64,000 nt of DNA from DATAAP01 sp041690495 (GTDB taxonomy: Bacteria; Pseudomonadota; Alphaproteobacteria; CACIAM-22H2): the NCBI GenBank assembly GCA_041690495.1, contig JAWLHE010000002.1, positions 62,001 through 126,000 on the forward strand, written 5' to 3'. Each line of letters starts with the position of its first letter. Position 1 is the stretch's first letter. The notes beneath the pieces are model-generated. The model searched no databases and was not told the origin of the DNA. It saw nothing but the letters and a program-made list of their open reading frames with translations. Below are positions 52,325 through 60,154 of the stretch, in pieces. The position numbers were made by a program, and so were the translations under genes.

Positions 52325-53359
52325 ATGGCAAATCGGTCAAGCCGGAGAGGCGGCGGCCAGGATCTGAAGCGATACTGGTCGAAGCGCGATTTCCGGACGA
52401 CGCCGGAGCCGCGCGGAGCGGTCGTGGAGGGCGTTCACCGCTGCTTCGTGGTGCAGAAGCATGCTGCAAGGCGGCTGCATTACGACTTTCGCCTTGAACT
52501 CGGCGGCACCCTGAAGAGCTGGGCGGTGGCCAAAGGGCCGAGTCTGGATCCGCGCGACAAACGACTCGCGGTTCATGTCGAGGATCACCCCCTCGCCTAT
52601 GCCGACTTCGAAGGGATCATTCCCGAAGGGGCGTATGGCGGCGGCACGGTGATGGTGTGGGACCGCGGGACATGGGATCCGCTTGGCGATCCCGCAGAGG
52701 GGTATGCAAACGGCCATCTCAAATTCGAGCTGCATGGTGAAAGGCTGCGAGGGCGTTGGGTGCTTGTGCGCATGGGCGCACGCGCCGCGAGCGAGCGCAC
52801 GGACAACTGGCTGCTGATCAAGGAACGGGATCAGGCGGCCCAGCCGGGCGACGGCACATCGATCCTCGACAGGGAGGATCGCAGCATCGCGACAGGGCGG
52901 AGCATGGATGAGATCGCCTCGAGCGGCGAACGGGTGTGGACTGGGTCCGGTGAACAGAGGCGCGAAATCCGCAAGGCGCGAAGGCGGGCGCCGCGCGCGA
53001 AGGCGCGTGCGACACGCAAGGGGCCGGCGCGGAAGTCCGACCGGCGGTTTGATTTCGTGCCGCCGGAACTCCCGACGCTGGTTGATCGGCCGCCGGATGG
53101 GCCGGAGTGGCTTCACGAGATCAAGCTCGACGGTTATCGCATGCTGTGCCGCGTCGACGGCGGCAGCGTGCGCTTTCTCACCCGCACCGGGCAGGACTGG
53201 ACCGACCGCTTCGGAACGCTGGTCAAGTCCCGGCTGGCGGCCGATTCGGGGCGGGGGGGGGGGCCGCGCCACGCCCGCGGCCATGATCGCCATGCAACGG
53301 GCGGCGGATCATGGCGCCCTCGATGTCGACCTGGTAGCGTACCCCGACATACTTGCCGT
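52325..53359 (+). CDS. ligD: LigD N-terminal part: phosphoesterase plus start of ligase (broken by assembly gap)
   Basis: Begins MANRSSRRGGG and LKRYWSKRDF, the usual LigD opening. Residues ~15-185 are the 3'-phosphoesterase domain: HRCFVVQKHAARRLHYDFRL, LKSWAVAKGPSLDPRDKRLA, IPEGAYGGGTVMVWDRG. After a basic linker the ATP-dependent ligase domain starts, with the adenylated lysine K267 in HEIKLDGYRM. Coding similarity stops near 53250 at a run of 11 G (53253-53263). The next ~96 bases and 10 Ns do not continue LigD in any frame, although this frame stays open to 53497. This is probably an assembly fault, not a true mutation. LigD repairs double-strand breaks with Ku, which is not in the window. 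Confidence 0.88.
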
Positions 53360-53369
53360 NNNNNNNNNN
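53253..53369. other. Poly-G run, unplaced 96 bases and 10-N assembly gap
   Basis: G11 at 53253-53263, then 96 bases unrelated to LigD, then N at 53360-53369. LigD resumes immediately after in another frame. This looks like a scaffolding join or a mis-extended read end inside ligD. Confidence 0.85.
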
Positions 53370-55037
53370 CGCGGCGACGGCGAGACGGTCGCGGTCGACG
53401 AGCGCGGCGCAAGCAATTTCCAGGCGCTTCAGGAAGCTCTCAGCAATGGTCGCGACGGGACATTGCGGTTCTTCGCCTTCGACCTTCTCCATCTTGACGG
53501 AATCGATCTGCGCTCCATGAGCCTGGAAATCCGAAAGGCACGGCTCGAGGATCTGATCGACCGGAGCCGCGATGGCGCGCCTGCCTTCGTTCTCAGCGAA
53601 CATATCGACGGCCGTGGCGCGCAGGTGTTCGAGAACGCCTGCCGCCTGTCGCTCGAAGGAATCGTCTCCAAGCGGAGGCGGTCGGCATATCGGCCGGGCC
53701 GCAGCACCGACTGGGTAAAGACCAAGTGTGGGGCCCGGCAGGAGTTCGTCATCGGCGGTTTCACCGAGCATGCGAAGGCGAGGAACAGCGTCGGCGCATT
53801 GCTGATCGGCTACCATGAGAATGATGACCTACTCTATGCCGGCAGGGTCGGCACCGGATTCACGAGCGCGGCGCGGCGCGAGTTGCGCCGGCAACTCGAG
53901 CGGTTGCGGCGCCGCGCCGCGCCGTTCCGGTCGACCCCCGCGGCTACGCGGCGCGGCGCGATCTGGGTCGAGCCGCAGCTCGTCGCGGAGATCGCCTACT
54001 CGAATTGGACCCGCGACGGCGTATTGCGGCATCCTTCGTTTCAGGGTTTGAGAGCGGACAAGTCGGCGAATGCCGTTATGAAGGACCAGGTGAAACCCGT
54101 AGGCAAAATAGCAATGCCGCGCCGCTCCGGGCAGGCGAACCGGTCATGCGCGATCGGCGGCATCGATCTGACCCATCCCGATCGCGTCCTCTACGCGTCA
54201 CAGGGTCTTACCAAGCGCGATCTCGCCGAATACTACGTGTCCGTGGCGGACGCGATGCTGCCGCATGTCAAGGGACGGCCGCTCAGCCTGGTCCGGTGCC
54301 CGCGAGGCGAGGGCAAGTCATGCTTCTACCAGAAGCATCCCGGCGCCTCGGCGCCGGAGGCGCTGCGCCGGGTGTGGATCCGGGAGAAATCGGGCACGCA
54401 CGAGTACGTCGTTGCCGACGATCTGGCCGGCCTCATAGCGCTGGTGCAGATGGGCGTCCTGGAGGTGCATCCCTGGGGATCGCGCGCGGACGATATCGAA
54501 CGGCCCGACCGGATCATCTTCGATCTCGATCCCGCGCCGGATGTAAGCTGGATCCGTGTCGTCGATGCGGCGGCCGGGCTGCGAGATCGCCTGAGGACGC
54601 TGGGCCTCGAAAGCTTCCTGAAGACCACGGGCGGCAAGGGGCTTCATGTCGTTGCGCCCGTCAGGCCGGATCGGGCGTGGCCGGAGGTGAAAGCGTTCGC
54701 CAAGGCCGTCGCCGCGGCGATGGAGCACGACGAGCCCGCCGCCTATACGACCAATATGTCGAAGCGCGAGCGCCACGGCCGCATTTTTGTGGACTACCTG
54801 CGCAACGACCGCGGCTCGACCGCCATCGCTCCATTCTCCACGCGGGCGCGCCCGGGGGCACCGGTTGCGACGCCCCTTTCATGGCGAGAGCTGACGCCGA
54901 AACTGGATCCGCAGAAATACAATGTTCTCACGGTCCCGGAACGGCTCGGGGCGCTCAAATCGGATCCGTGGGCCGGAATACTCGAGAATCGCCAGTCGAT
55001 CAGCGCAAAGGCGCTTGCGGCGCTCGGCGTGAAGTAG
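53370..55037 (+). CDS. ligD: LigD C-terminal part: ligase and polymerase domains
   Basis: Continues LigD after the gap. The ligase domain resumes with GETVAVDERGASNFQALQEA and FFAFDLLHLDGIDL, then CRLSLEGIVSKRRRSAYRPG and DWVKTKCGARQEFVIGGFTE (ligase motifs IV-V), and the OB-fold VEPQLVAEIAYSNWTRDGVL. From about 54150 the primase-polymerase domain follows: IDLTHPDRVLYASQGLTKRD, GKSCFYQKHPG, DRIIFDLDPAPDVSWIRV with catalytic acidic pair, TTGGKGLHVVAPV and GRIFVDYLRNDRGSTAIAPF. Domain order PE-ligase-polymerase matches Pseudomonas LigD. Together both parts would give ~880 residues. Confidence 0.88.
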   Translation, partial: RGDGETVAVDERGASNFQALQEALSNGRDGTLRFFAFDLLHLDGIDLRSMSLEIRKARLEDLIDRSRDGAPAFVLSEHIDGRGAQVFENACRLSLEGIVSKRRRSAYRPGRSTDWVKTKCGARQEFVIGGFTEHAKARNSVGALLIGYHENDDLLYAGRVGTGFTSAARRELRRQLERLRRRAAPFRSTPAATRRGAIWVEPQLVAEIAYSNWTRDGVLRHPSFQGLRADKSANAVMKDQVKPVGKIAMPRRSGQANRSCAIGGIDLTHPDRVLYASQGLTKRDLAEYYVSVADAMLPHVKGRPLSLVRCPRGEGKSCFYQKHPGASAPEALRRVWIREKSGTHEYVVADDLAGLIALVQMGVLEVHPWGSRADDIERPDRIIFDLDPAPDVSWIRVVDAAAGLRDRLRTLGLESFLKTTGGKGLHVVAPVRPDRAWPEVKAFAKAVAAAMEHDEPAAYTTNMSKRERHGRIFVDYLRNDRGSTAIAPFSTRARPGAPVATPLSWRELTPKLDPQKYNVLTVPERLGALKSDPWAGILENRQSISAKALAALGVK

Positions 55038-55092
55038 GCGTCACCTGGAAGTGAAGGGAGAGCTGCCATCGCGCGGATTTGGCCGCTGCAAT

Positions 55093-55953
55093 CTATGAGC
55101 CGACCCATTCTCCTCCGTTCGGATGCAGTGTCTCGCCGGTGATGTAGGAGGAGTCGTCCGAGGCGAGGAACACGAAGCAGGGCGCGACTTCATCCGGTTG
55201 GCCTGCACGGCCGAGCGGCGTTTGCACGCCGAATTGCTCGACGTGCTTTTCGTCGAATGTGGAGGGGATAAGCGGGGTCCAGATAGGCCCCGGCGCCACT
55301 GCGTTCACCCGGATCTTCTTCTCCGCCAGAGACTGGGAGAGCGACCGCGTAAAGGCAACGACTGCCCCTTTGGTGGATGAGTAGTCGAGGAGTTGCTTGT
55401 TGCCGCGGTAGGCCGTGACCGACGCGCTGTTGACGATGGCCGAGCCTGCCTTCAGATGCGGCATCGCCGCCTTGGTCAGGTAGAACATAGAGAAGATATT
55501 GGTGCGGAACGTCCGCTCGAGCTGGTCGCGCGTGATGTCCTCGATGCTCGCCTGAGGGTGCTGTTCGCCCGCGTTGTTGACGACGATGTCAAGATGTCCG
55601 AAGGCGTCGATGGTGCGCTTGACGACGGCACGGCAGAAATCCTCATCGCCGACATCTCCGGCGATGCAGAGGCAGCGGGCGCCTTCGGCCTCTACAAGCT
55701 GCTTGGATCTGTCCGCGTCCTCATGCTCGTCGAGGTAGACGATCGTCACATCCGCGCCTTCCTTGGCGAAGGCAATCGCGGTCGCGCGGCCTATGCCGCT
55801 GTCGCCGCCCGTGATGATGGCGGCTTTGCCGACGAGTTTGCCGGCGGCCTTGTAGCTCCGGGCCTCGCCTTGCGGACGCGGCGCCATTTCCGTTTGTACG
55901 CCGGGTTGCCGATCCTGGTGTTGGCGCGGTCGCTGCGGTTTCGATTTTGCCAT
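55093..55953 (-). CDS. Short-chain dehydrogenase, general-stress type (YhdF/YhxC-like)
   Basis: A 286-residue SDR with the N-terminal extension typical of stress-induced SDRs (QPGVQTEMAPRPQGEARSYK). Rossmann motif GKAAIITGGDSGIGRATAIA, NNAGEQHPQASIEDIT, catalytic Ser and YxxxK in SASVTAYRGNKQLLDYSSTK, VNAVAPGPIWTPLIPSTF, and the ending SSYITGETLHPNGGEWV. NAD(P)-dependent; the substrate is unknown. B. subtilis YdaD/YhdF-type relatives belong to the SigB general stress regulon, and here an exact EcfG promoter precedes the gene. ATG follows GATGGAG. Confidence 0.92.
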   Translation of the reverse strand: MAKSKPQRPRQHQDRQPGVQTEMAPRPQGEARSYKAAGKLVGKAAIITGGDSGIGRATAIAFAKEGADVTIVYLDEHEDADRSKQLVEAEGARCLCIAGDVGDEDFCRAVVKRTIDAFGHLDIVVNNAGEQHPQASIEDITRDQLERTFRTNIFSMFYLTKAAMPHLKAGSAIVNSASVTAYRGNKQLLDYSSTKGAVVAFTRSLSQSLAEKKIRVNAVAPGPIWTPLIPSTFDEKHVEQFGVQTPLGRAGQPDEVAPCFVFLASDDSSYITGETLHPNGGEWVGS

Positions 55954-55994
55954 CCGGCAGGCTCCATCGGGGCGATTGAGCGGAGTGACGGCTG

Positions 55995-56020
55995 AACGCG
56001 TGCCTCGCCCGGCTCGTTCC
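55995..56020 (-). promoter_or_regulatory. EcfG-type promoter of the stress SDR
   Basis: Minus-strand GGAAC (56020-56016), 17-base spacer, CGTT (55998-55995), exact consensus; leader to ATG 55953 about 33 bases. Confidence 0.82.
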
Positions 56021-56492
56021 GGTCCACCAAGTCAGGGGCAGGACGCCATTCACGGCGACGAGACTGCGCACGCCCATTGCCAGGCTGGAGACGAGCCAAG
56101 CCGCCGCGGAGGCGGCGAACAGGCCGAATCCCTGGCCGCTGACAGGCAGCTTCGAAGCGAACGGCATGCCGGCAGGGCGCCGACCTGTGTTCTAAACAAA
56201 TGCGGCCCTCAGATCCTTCCGATACATGCGGCGGAGGGAGAACGGCTGCTGCGGCGAGGACAACGCCGGGAATGGCGACGAGAGAACAATCTGAGCTGCG
56301 GCCGGACGGCCACGGTGGTCGGATCTCGGCAGGATCGGGGTGGGCCGGTCGGAAGGAAGGCCGGTGCCGCGCTTTCTTTGCAAGGATGTCCTCTCGTGTC
56401 GCCTGACGGGCTTGACGCGGACACCGTTACAACCGCCGGATATCGCCGGGCGTCCGCATCCCGGCGGTGGCTCCGCTCCCATGCGATTTCGG
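56021..56492. other. Intergenic stretch without recognised gene
   Basis: About 470 bases between the two divergent EcfG promoters. Short open frames exist on both strands, but none has a convincing ribosome binding site or family signature. I see no RNA gene or repeat. Confidence 0.4.
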
Positions 56493-56517
56493 GGAACGGG
56501 CAGCTGGCTTCGCCGTT
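56493..56517 (+). promoter_or_regulatory. EcfG-type promoter of the second DUF1328 gene
   Basis: GGAAC (56493-56497), 16-base spacer, CGTT (56514-56517), exact consensus; leader to ATG 56549 about 24 bases. Confidence 0.82.
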
Positions 56518-56548
56518 TCTGGCAATTAGCTCCCATGGATGAGGCAAG

Positions 56549-56722
56549 ATGCTTTCCTGGGCGTTCATCTTCCTGATCCTTGCCGTCGTTGCCGGTGCGC
56601 TCGGCTTCAAGGGCCTGTCGGCAGCAGCGGCGATGATCGCGAAGATCCTGTTTGGAATCTTTCTGATCCTGTTCCTCGTCTTCCTGCTGATCGGAGTCGG
56701 CGTGATCAAGGCAGTGAGTTGA
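56549..56722 (+). CDS. DUF1328 small membrane protein (copy 2)
   Basis: A 57-residue protein starting MLSWAFIFLILAVVAGALGF, then KGLSAAAAMIAKILFGIFLI and a short hydrophobic end. Same family and topology as the gene at 51989, with which it shares the AxIAxILF core. ATG follows GAGG with an EcfG promoter just upstream. Two copies in one island suggest dosage or specialised partners; function unknown. Confidence 0.85.
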   Translation: MLSWAFIFLILAVVAGALGFKGLSAAAAMIAKILFGIFLILFLVFLLIGVGVIKAVS

Positions 56723-56897
56723 GGGGACGAGCGTTACATTGCCCTTGGCGGGGCGGACCGCCGCGCTTGCCGATGCGTGTTGCTAAGGCGTTTACATTGC
56801 ATAAGCTTTTCCATGTCACCCTGCGGCACAGGCGCGAATCCCGAGAAGCGGATGGACTTTGCATTGCGGGGTTGATAATTAGCGGCTTATTCCTGTC

Positions 56898-57137
56898 ATG
56901 CGCGTGGGAAGCTTGTGGATGAATGGCCGCAAGCAGCGGAGCGGAGGCGGGTCGGTGGATCGTTCGAACGTGCGTAAACGCAAGCCGGCAGCGAAGGAAC
57001 GGCGTTCCAGCGGGCAGGATCCGGAGTTCGACGCCTGGCTCGACGTCCGCCTCAGGTCCTTGTACGGATCCGTGCTCAATGAGCCGGTGCCGGAAGACAT
57101 GATGAAGCTGCTCCAGCAGCGCACGAAGTCCAAGTAA
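56898..57137 (+). CDS. Second NepR-like anti-sigma protein
   Basis: A 79-residue protein (an internal ATG at 56919 would give 72). After a basic, Ser/Arg-rich N-terminus it has the NepR signature FDAWLDVRLRSLYGSVLNEP-VPEDMMKLL, very like the nepR product encoded at 32318. It presumably binds EcfG or PhyR. It has no sigma factor or response regulator beside it and no exact EcfG box upstream. Some Alphaproteobacteria carry NepR paralogues that tune the response; the identity is solid by motif, the partner is unknown. Confidence 0.82.
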   Translation: MRVGSLWMNGRKQRSGGGSVDRSNVRKRKPAAKERRSSGQDPEFDAWLDVRLRSLYGSVLNEPVPEDMMKLLQQRTKSK

Positions 57138-57167
57138 AATCCCCATTCACACGGTCATCGTCATGCG

Positions 57168-57284
57168 ATGGCGCACGTCAAGGTAATCGTCATCGCGGTC
57201 GTGTTCGGCGTGGCGGCCTATGCGGCCACCCTGGCTCTGTTGCATGTCTCGCGGTTGATCGGTCTCCTCGACTGGCTGCGGTGA
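57168..57284 (+). CDS. Putative 38-residue single-span membrane peptide
   Basis: ATG 57168 opens a 38-codon frame: MAHVKVIVIAVVFGVAAYAA, then TLALLHVSRLIGLLDWLR. It is one hydrophobic span with a short basic-ended tail. No clear ribosome binding site. It lies 30 bases after the second NepR-like gene and could be co-transcribed. Reported because length and hydrophobic pattern are gene-like; could be chance. Confidence 0.3.
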   Translation: MAHVKVIVIAVVFGVAAYAATLALLHVSRLIGLLDWLR

Positions 57285-57327
57285 CCGTCGCAAGGCTGCA
57301 CGTGCATGCGTAATTTTGGCGCATCTC

Positions 57328-57352
57328 GGAACAGCCGACCGCTCCGCGCATT
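57328..57352 (+). promoter_or_regulatory. Possible EcfG promoter of the phasin gene (one mismatch)
   Basis: GGAAC (57328-57332), 16-base spacer, CATT (57349-57352) where consensus is CGTT. Leader ~30 bases. Plausible, given the stress context, but weak. Confidence 0.4.
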
Positions 57353-57388
57353 CAACCCTTGTTATTGGATCCGACGGAGGGCAACAAC

Positions 57389-57901
57389 ATGGCTCGACAG
57401 CAGCAGAAGCGGCGTGAAAAGCGCGAGGGTCGCAAGGCCCGGGCTGCGGCGCGCATCGCGGATGAAACCAGCGGGCGTGTCAGTGAGATCGGCGCACGAA
57501 TGGAGCAGCAGGCCGAGAGTACCGGGCGCCGGGTGAACGAGGCTGCTCAACAGGGCGCACGCCAGCTCACCGTCATGGGGGAGAGAGCGTTCGAGGCGTG
57601 GGTCCGAACGGGAAACGAGGCGTTGCGGCGGGTCCTCGAAATGAACGTAGAGCTGGCCGCGTGGAGCCGCGAACAGATGGATGACAGCATGAATGCCGTT
57701 CGCTCGCTCACCCAATGCCGTACGGTGGGCGACGCCTACGGGGTTCAGCTTGGGCTCATGCGATCCAGCATGGAAAAGTCGATGCGCCACACGAGCAATG
57801 TTCTCAATCTCGCGGCGCACGCGATAGTCGACGGTACGCGCGCCGCCCAGCAGGGTGCTACGGGAAAATCGGCCGAGTCGCGCTCCGCCCAATCCGACTG
57901 A
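57389..57901 (+). CDS. Phasin-family protein
   Basis: A 170-residue, highly charged, helical protein; ATG 57389 behind GGAGGG. After a Lys/Arg/Gln-rich N-terminus (RREKREGRKARAAARI) come the phasin features: ARQLTVMGERAFEAWVRTGN, EALRRVLEMNVELAAWSREQ and MDDSMNAVRSLTQCRTVGDA YGVQL. Phasins coat polyhydroxyalkanoate granules; relatives act as stress or chaperone-like proteins. No PHA synthesis gene is in the window, so a granule role is inference. Confidence 0.82.
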   Translation: MARQQQKRREKREGRKARAAARIADETSGRVSEIGARMEQQAESTGRRVNEAAQQGARQLTVMGERAFEAWVRTGNEALRRVLEMNVELAAWSREQMDDSMNAVRSLTQCRTVGDAYGVQLGLMRSSMEKSMRHTSNVLNLAAHAIVDGTRAAQQGATGKSAESRSAQSD

Positions 57902-58011
57902 CCGGCAGGCAGGCGGCGACCGGGCTCGCCGCTGTCTCGCGAACGGCGAAGCCGGTGCTTGGCTGCTGGCCCCGCTTGGCCTATGTGTGAGGGCCTCTTC
58001 ACGGAGGTCCG

Positions 58012-58440
58012 ATGCCGTCCTTCACCGTCGAATCCGCGTCCCGAATTCTGCGGGACAACTTCGCGCCCTGGATTCTCGATCTCGGTCTGGTAATCGAGGA
58101 GGTCGGCGATTCGGCCGCCCGCCTGCGGCTGCCGTTCAGCGCGCGGCTCACCCGGGTCGGCGGGACGATCTGCGGGCAGGCGTTGATGTCGTTCGCCGAT
58201 ACCGCGATGGTCATCGCCATCTCGTCGGCATCGGGCGGTTTTCGCCCGATGACGACCGTAGGCCAGACCATCAGTTTCATGCGCCCGGTCGCCGCGGACG
58301 ATGTGATTGCGGAGGCGCGCGTTCTTCGACTTGGCAAGACCCTGGCGTTCGGCGAGGTCGCGATGCGGCCGGCGGAGCAAGGCGGTTTGGCCGCTCACGT
58401 GACCACCACGTATGCCATCCTCGGGCCGCTTGCCGGCTGA
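58012..58440 (+). CDS. PaaI-family hotdog thioesterase
   Basis: A 142-residue hotdog protein; ATG follows GGAGG by five bases. Features: LRLPFSARLTRVGGTICGQA and LMSFADTAMVIAISSASGG (active-site loop with Asp), TVGQTISFMRPVAADDVIAE and ARVLRLGKTLAFGEVAM. It likely hydrolyses acyl- or aryl-CoA esters. It precedes an acyl-CoA ligase and an SDR on the same strand, suggesting a CoA-ester catabolic set. Confidence 0.88.
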   Translation: MPSFTVESASRILRDNFAPWILDLGLVIEEVGDSAARLRLPFSARLTRVGGTICGQALMSFADTAMVIAISSASGGFRPMTTVGQTISFMRPVAADDVIAEARVLRLGKTLAFGEVAMRPAEQGGLAAHVTTTYAILGPLAG

Positions 58441-58522
58441 CGGCGGGCCCGCAGCTGGGCGTTGAAACTGCGCCGTTCTGCCGCCACACTGCCGCCAGAC
58501 GGAAAAAAGGGCAGGGAGGACC

Positions 58523-60067
58523 ATGAATCTCGCACACCATCTCCGGCGTGCCGCTCTCGCGCATCCGGAGCGCCCGGCCCTCGCGCAGGGCGATCGCGTG
58601 CTTGCGACGTGGCGACAGATGCACGAGCGAGTCTCCCGGATCGCCAACGCGCTGCGCCGGCCCCCGTTCGCTCTCGCGCCGGGGGATCGCGTGGTCCTGG
58701 TGATGGCGAACTGCCCGGTCTATGCGGAGCTGCTCTACGCGTGCTGGCATGCCGGCCTGGTGGCAGTCCCCGCCAATGCGAAGCTGCATCCCAAGGAGCT
58801 GGCCTATATCATCGACCATTCGGCCGCGCGTCTGGTTTTCGTTACGGCCGATCTGGCGCAGACCGTCGCGGCGGCTGCGGCGGACGCGAATGCAGCGGTG
58901 CCGGTTATCGATTCCGACAGCGCCGCATTCGCACCATTTGTGGCCGCGGAACCGATGCCGATGGCGGACACCGCGGCGGACGACCTCGCCTGGCTGTTTT
59001 ACACGAGCGGCACGACGGGACGGCCAAAGGGCGCGATGCTCAGCCATCGCAACCTGCTCGCGATGGCGACCAGCTATTTCCTCGATATCGATCCGCCATC
59101 GCCAGGCGGTTGCATCGTTCACGCCGCACCGATGTCGCACGGCTCGGGGCTCTATATGCTGCCGCATGTGGCGCAGGCGAACACACAGCTCATTCCCGCG
59201 AGCGGGCATTTCGACCCGCAGGAGATCTTCGATCTCGTCGCCAGATGGCCGAAGGCGACGATGTTCGCGGCGCCGACCATGGTCAAGCGCCTGGTCGACC
59301 ATCCGGGCGCATCGTCCGCAAAGGTGGACAATTTCCGCGCGATCGTCTTCGGCGGTGCCCCGATGTACGTCGCCGACCTCAAGGCGGCCATCGGCCGGTT
59401 CGGCTTCAAGCTCGCTCAGCTCTATGGGCAGGGGGAATCCCCGATGACCATTACCGGAATGAGCCGCGCCGTGATGGAGCAGGCCTTTCGCGAGGGACGC
59501 GACGATCGTCTTGGTTCCGCCGGTCAGCCGCAAACGGTGGTTCGGGTGCGCGTCACCGACGGCGACGACCGGGAGGTGCCGACGGGGGACGTCGGCGAAA
59601 TCCTCGTGCGCGGCGACTCGGTGATGCAAGGTTACTGGCGCAATCCGGAAGCCACGGCGCAGGCCCTTCGCGGCGGGTGGCTTCATACCGGCGACGTCGG
59701 CGCCTTCGACGAGAGTGGCTTCCTCACGCTCAAGGACCGCTCCAAGGACACGATCATCTCGGGCGGCAGCAACATCTATCCGCGCGAAGTGGAGGAGGTG
59801 CTGCTGCGGCACGATGGCGTGGCCGAGTGCTCGGTCATCGGCACGCCCGACGCGGAATGGGGCGAGCGGGTCGTCGCGTTCGTCGTGCCAAGGCCCGGCG
59901 CCGTCCTGGATGAGCGTATGCTCGACGGGCTATGCCTGGACAACATCGCGCGGTTCAAGCGGCCCAAGGAGTACCGGTTTGTGGAAAGGCTGCCCAAGAA
60001 CAACTACGGAAAGATCCTGAAAACCGAGCTGCGCGAGTGGGCGAAACTGCCGGCAACAACGCCATAG
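58523..60067 (+). CDS. Acyl-CoA synthetase / AMP-dependent ligase
   Basis: A 514-residue ANL-superfamily ligase; ATG behind GGGAGG. Motifs: P-loop LFYTSGTTGRPKGAMLSH (~155-172), HAAPMSHGSGLYMLPH, QLYGQGESPMTITGMS (usually YGxTE; here the Thr is Gln), GWLHTGDVGAFDESGFLTL, DRSKDTIISGGSNIYPREVE and the C-terminal lysine in PKNNYGKILKTELRE. It activates a carboxylic acid with ATP and CoA; size and motifs fit medium-chain, aromatic or other organic acids. Probably co-transcribed with the thioesterase and the following SDR. Confidence 0.92.
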   Translation: MNLAHHLRRAALAHPERPALAQGDRVLATWRQMHERVSRIANALRRPPFALAPGDRVVLVMANCPVYAELLYACWHAGLVAVPANAKLHPKELAYIIDHSAARLVFVTADLAQTVAAAAADANAAVPVIDSDSAAFAPFVAAEPMPMADTAADDLAWLFYTSGTTGRPKGAMLSHRNLLAMATSYFLDIDPPSPGGCIVHAAPMSHGSGLYMLPHVAQANTQLIPASGHFDPQEIFDLVARWPKATMFAAPTMVKRLVDHPGASSAKVDNFRAIVFGGAPMYVADLKAAIGRFGFKLAQLYGQGESPMTITGMSRAVMEQAFREGRDDRLGSAGQPQTVVRVRVTDGDDREVPTGDVGEILVRGDSVMQGYWRNPEATAQALRGGWLHTGDVGAFDESGFLTLKDRSKDTIISGGSNIYPREVEEVLLRHDGVAECSVIGTPDAEWGERVVAFVVPRPGAVLDERMLDGLCLDNIARFKRPKEYRFVERLPKNNYGKILKTELREWAKLPATTP

Positions 60068-60154
60068 ACATGTAGGGGGAGCGATGCAGCGGGCAAGGCC
60101 ACCGTATCGGAGCCGTCGCACGACGGGGGAATTCGGCGACAGGAGCCGCGGCCG

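Noticed and set aside
55721..56167. Minus-strand frame with a hydrophobic N-terminus before the stress SDR
   Set aside because: Its second half is a shadow of the SDR gene, and its path crosses the EcfG promoter. The first ~50 residues alone are not convincing.
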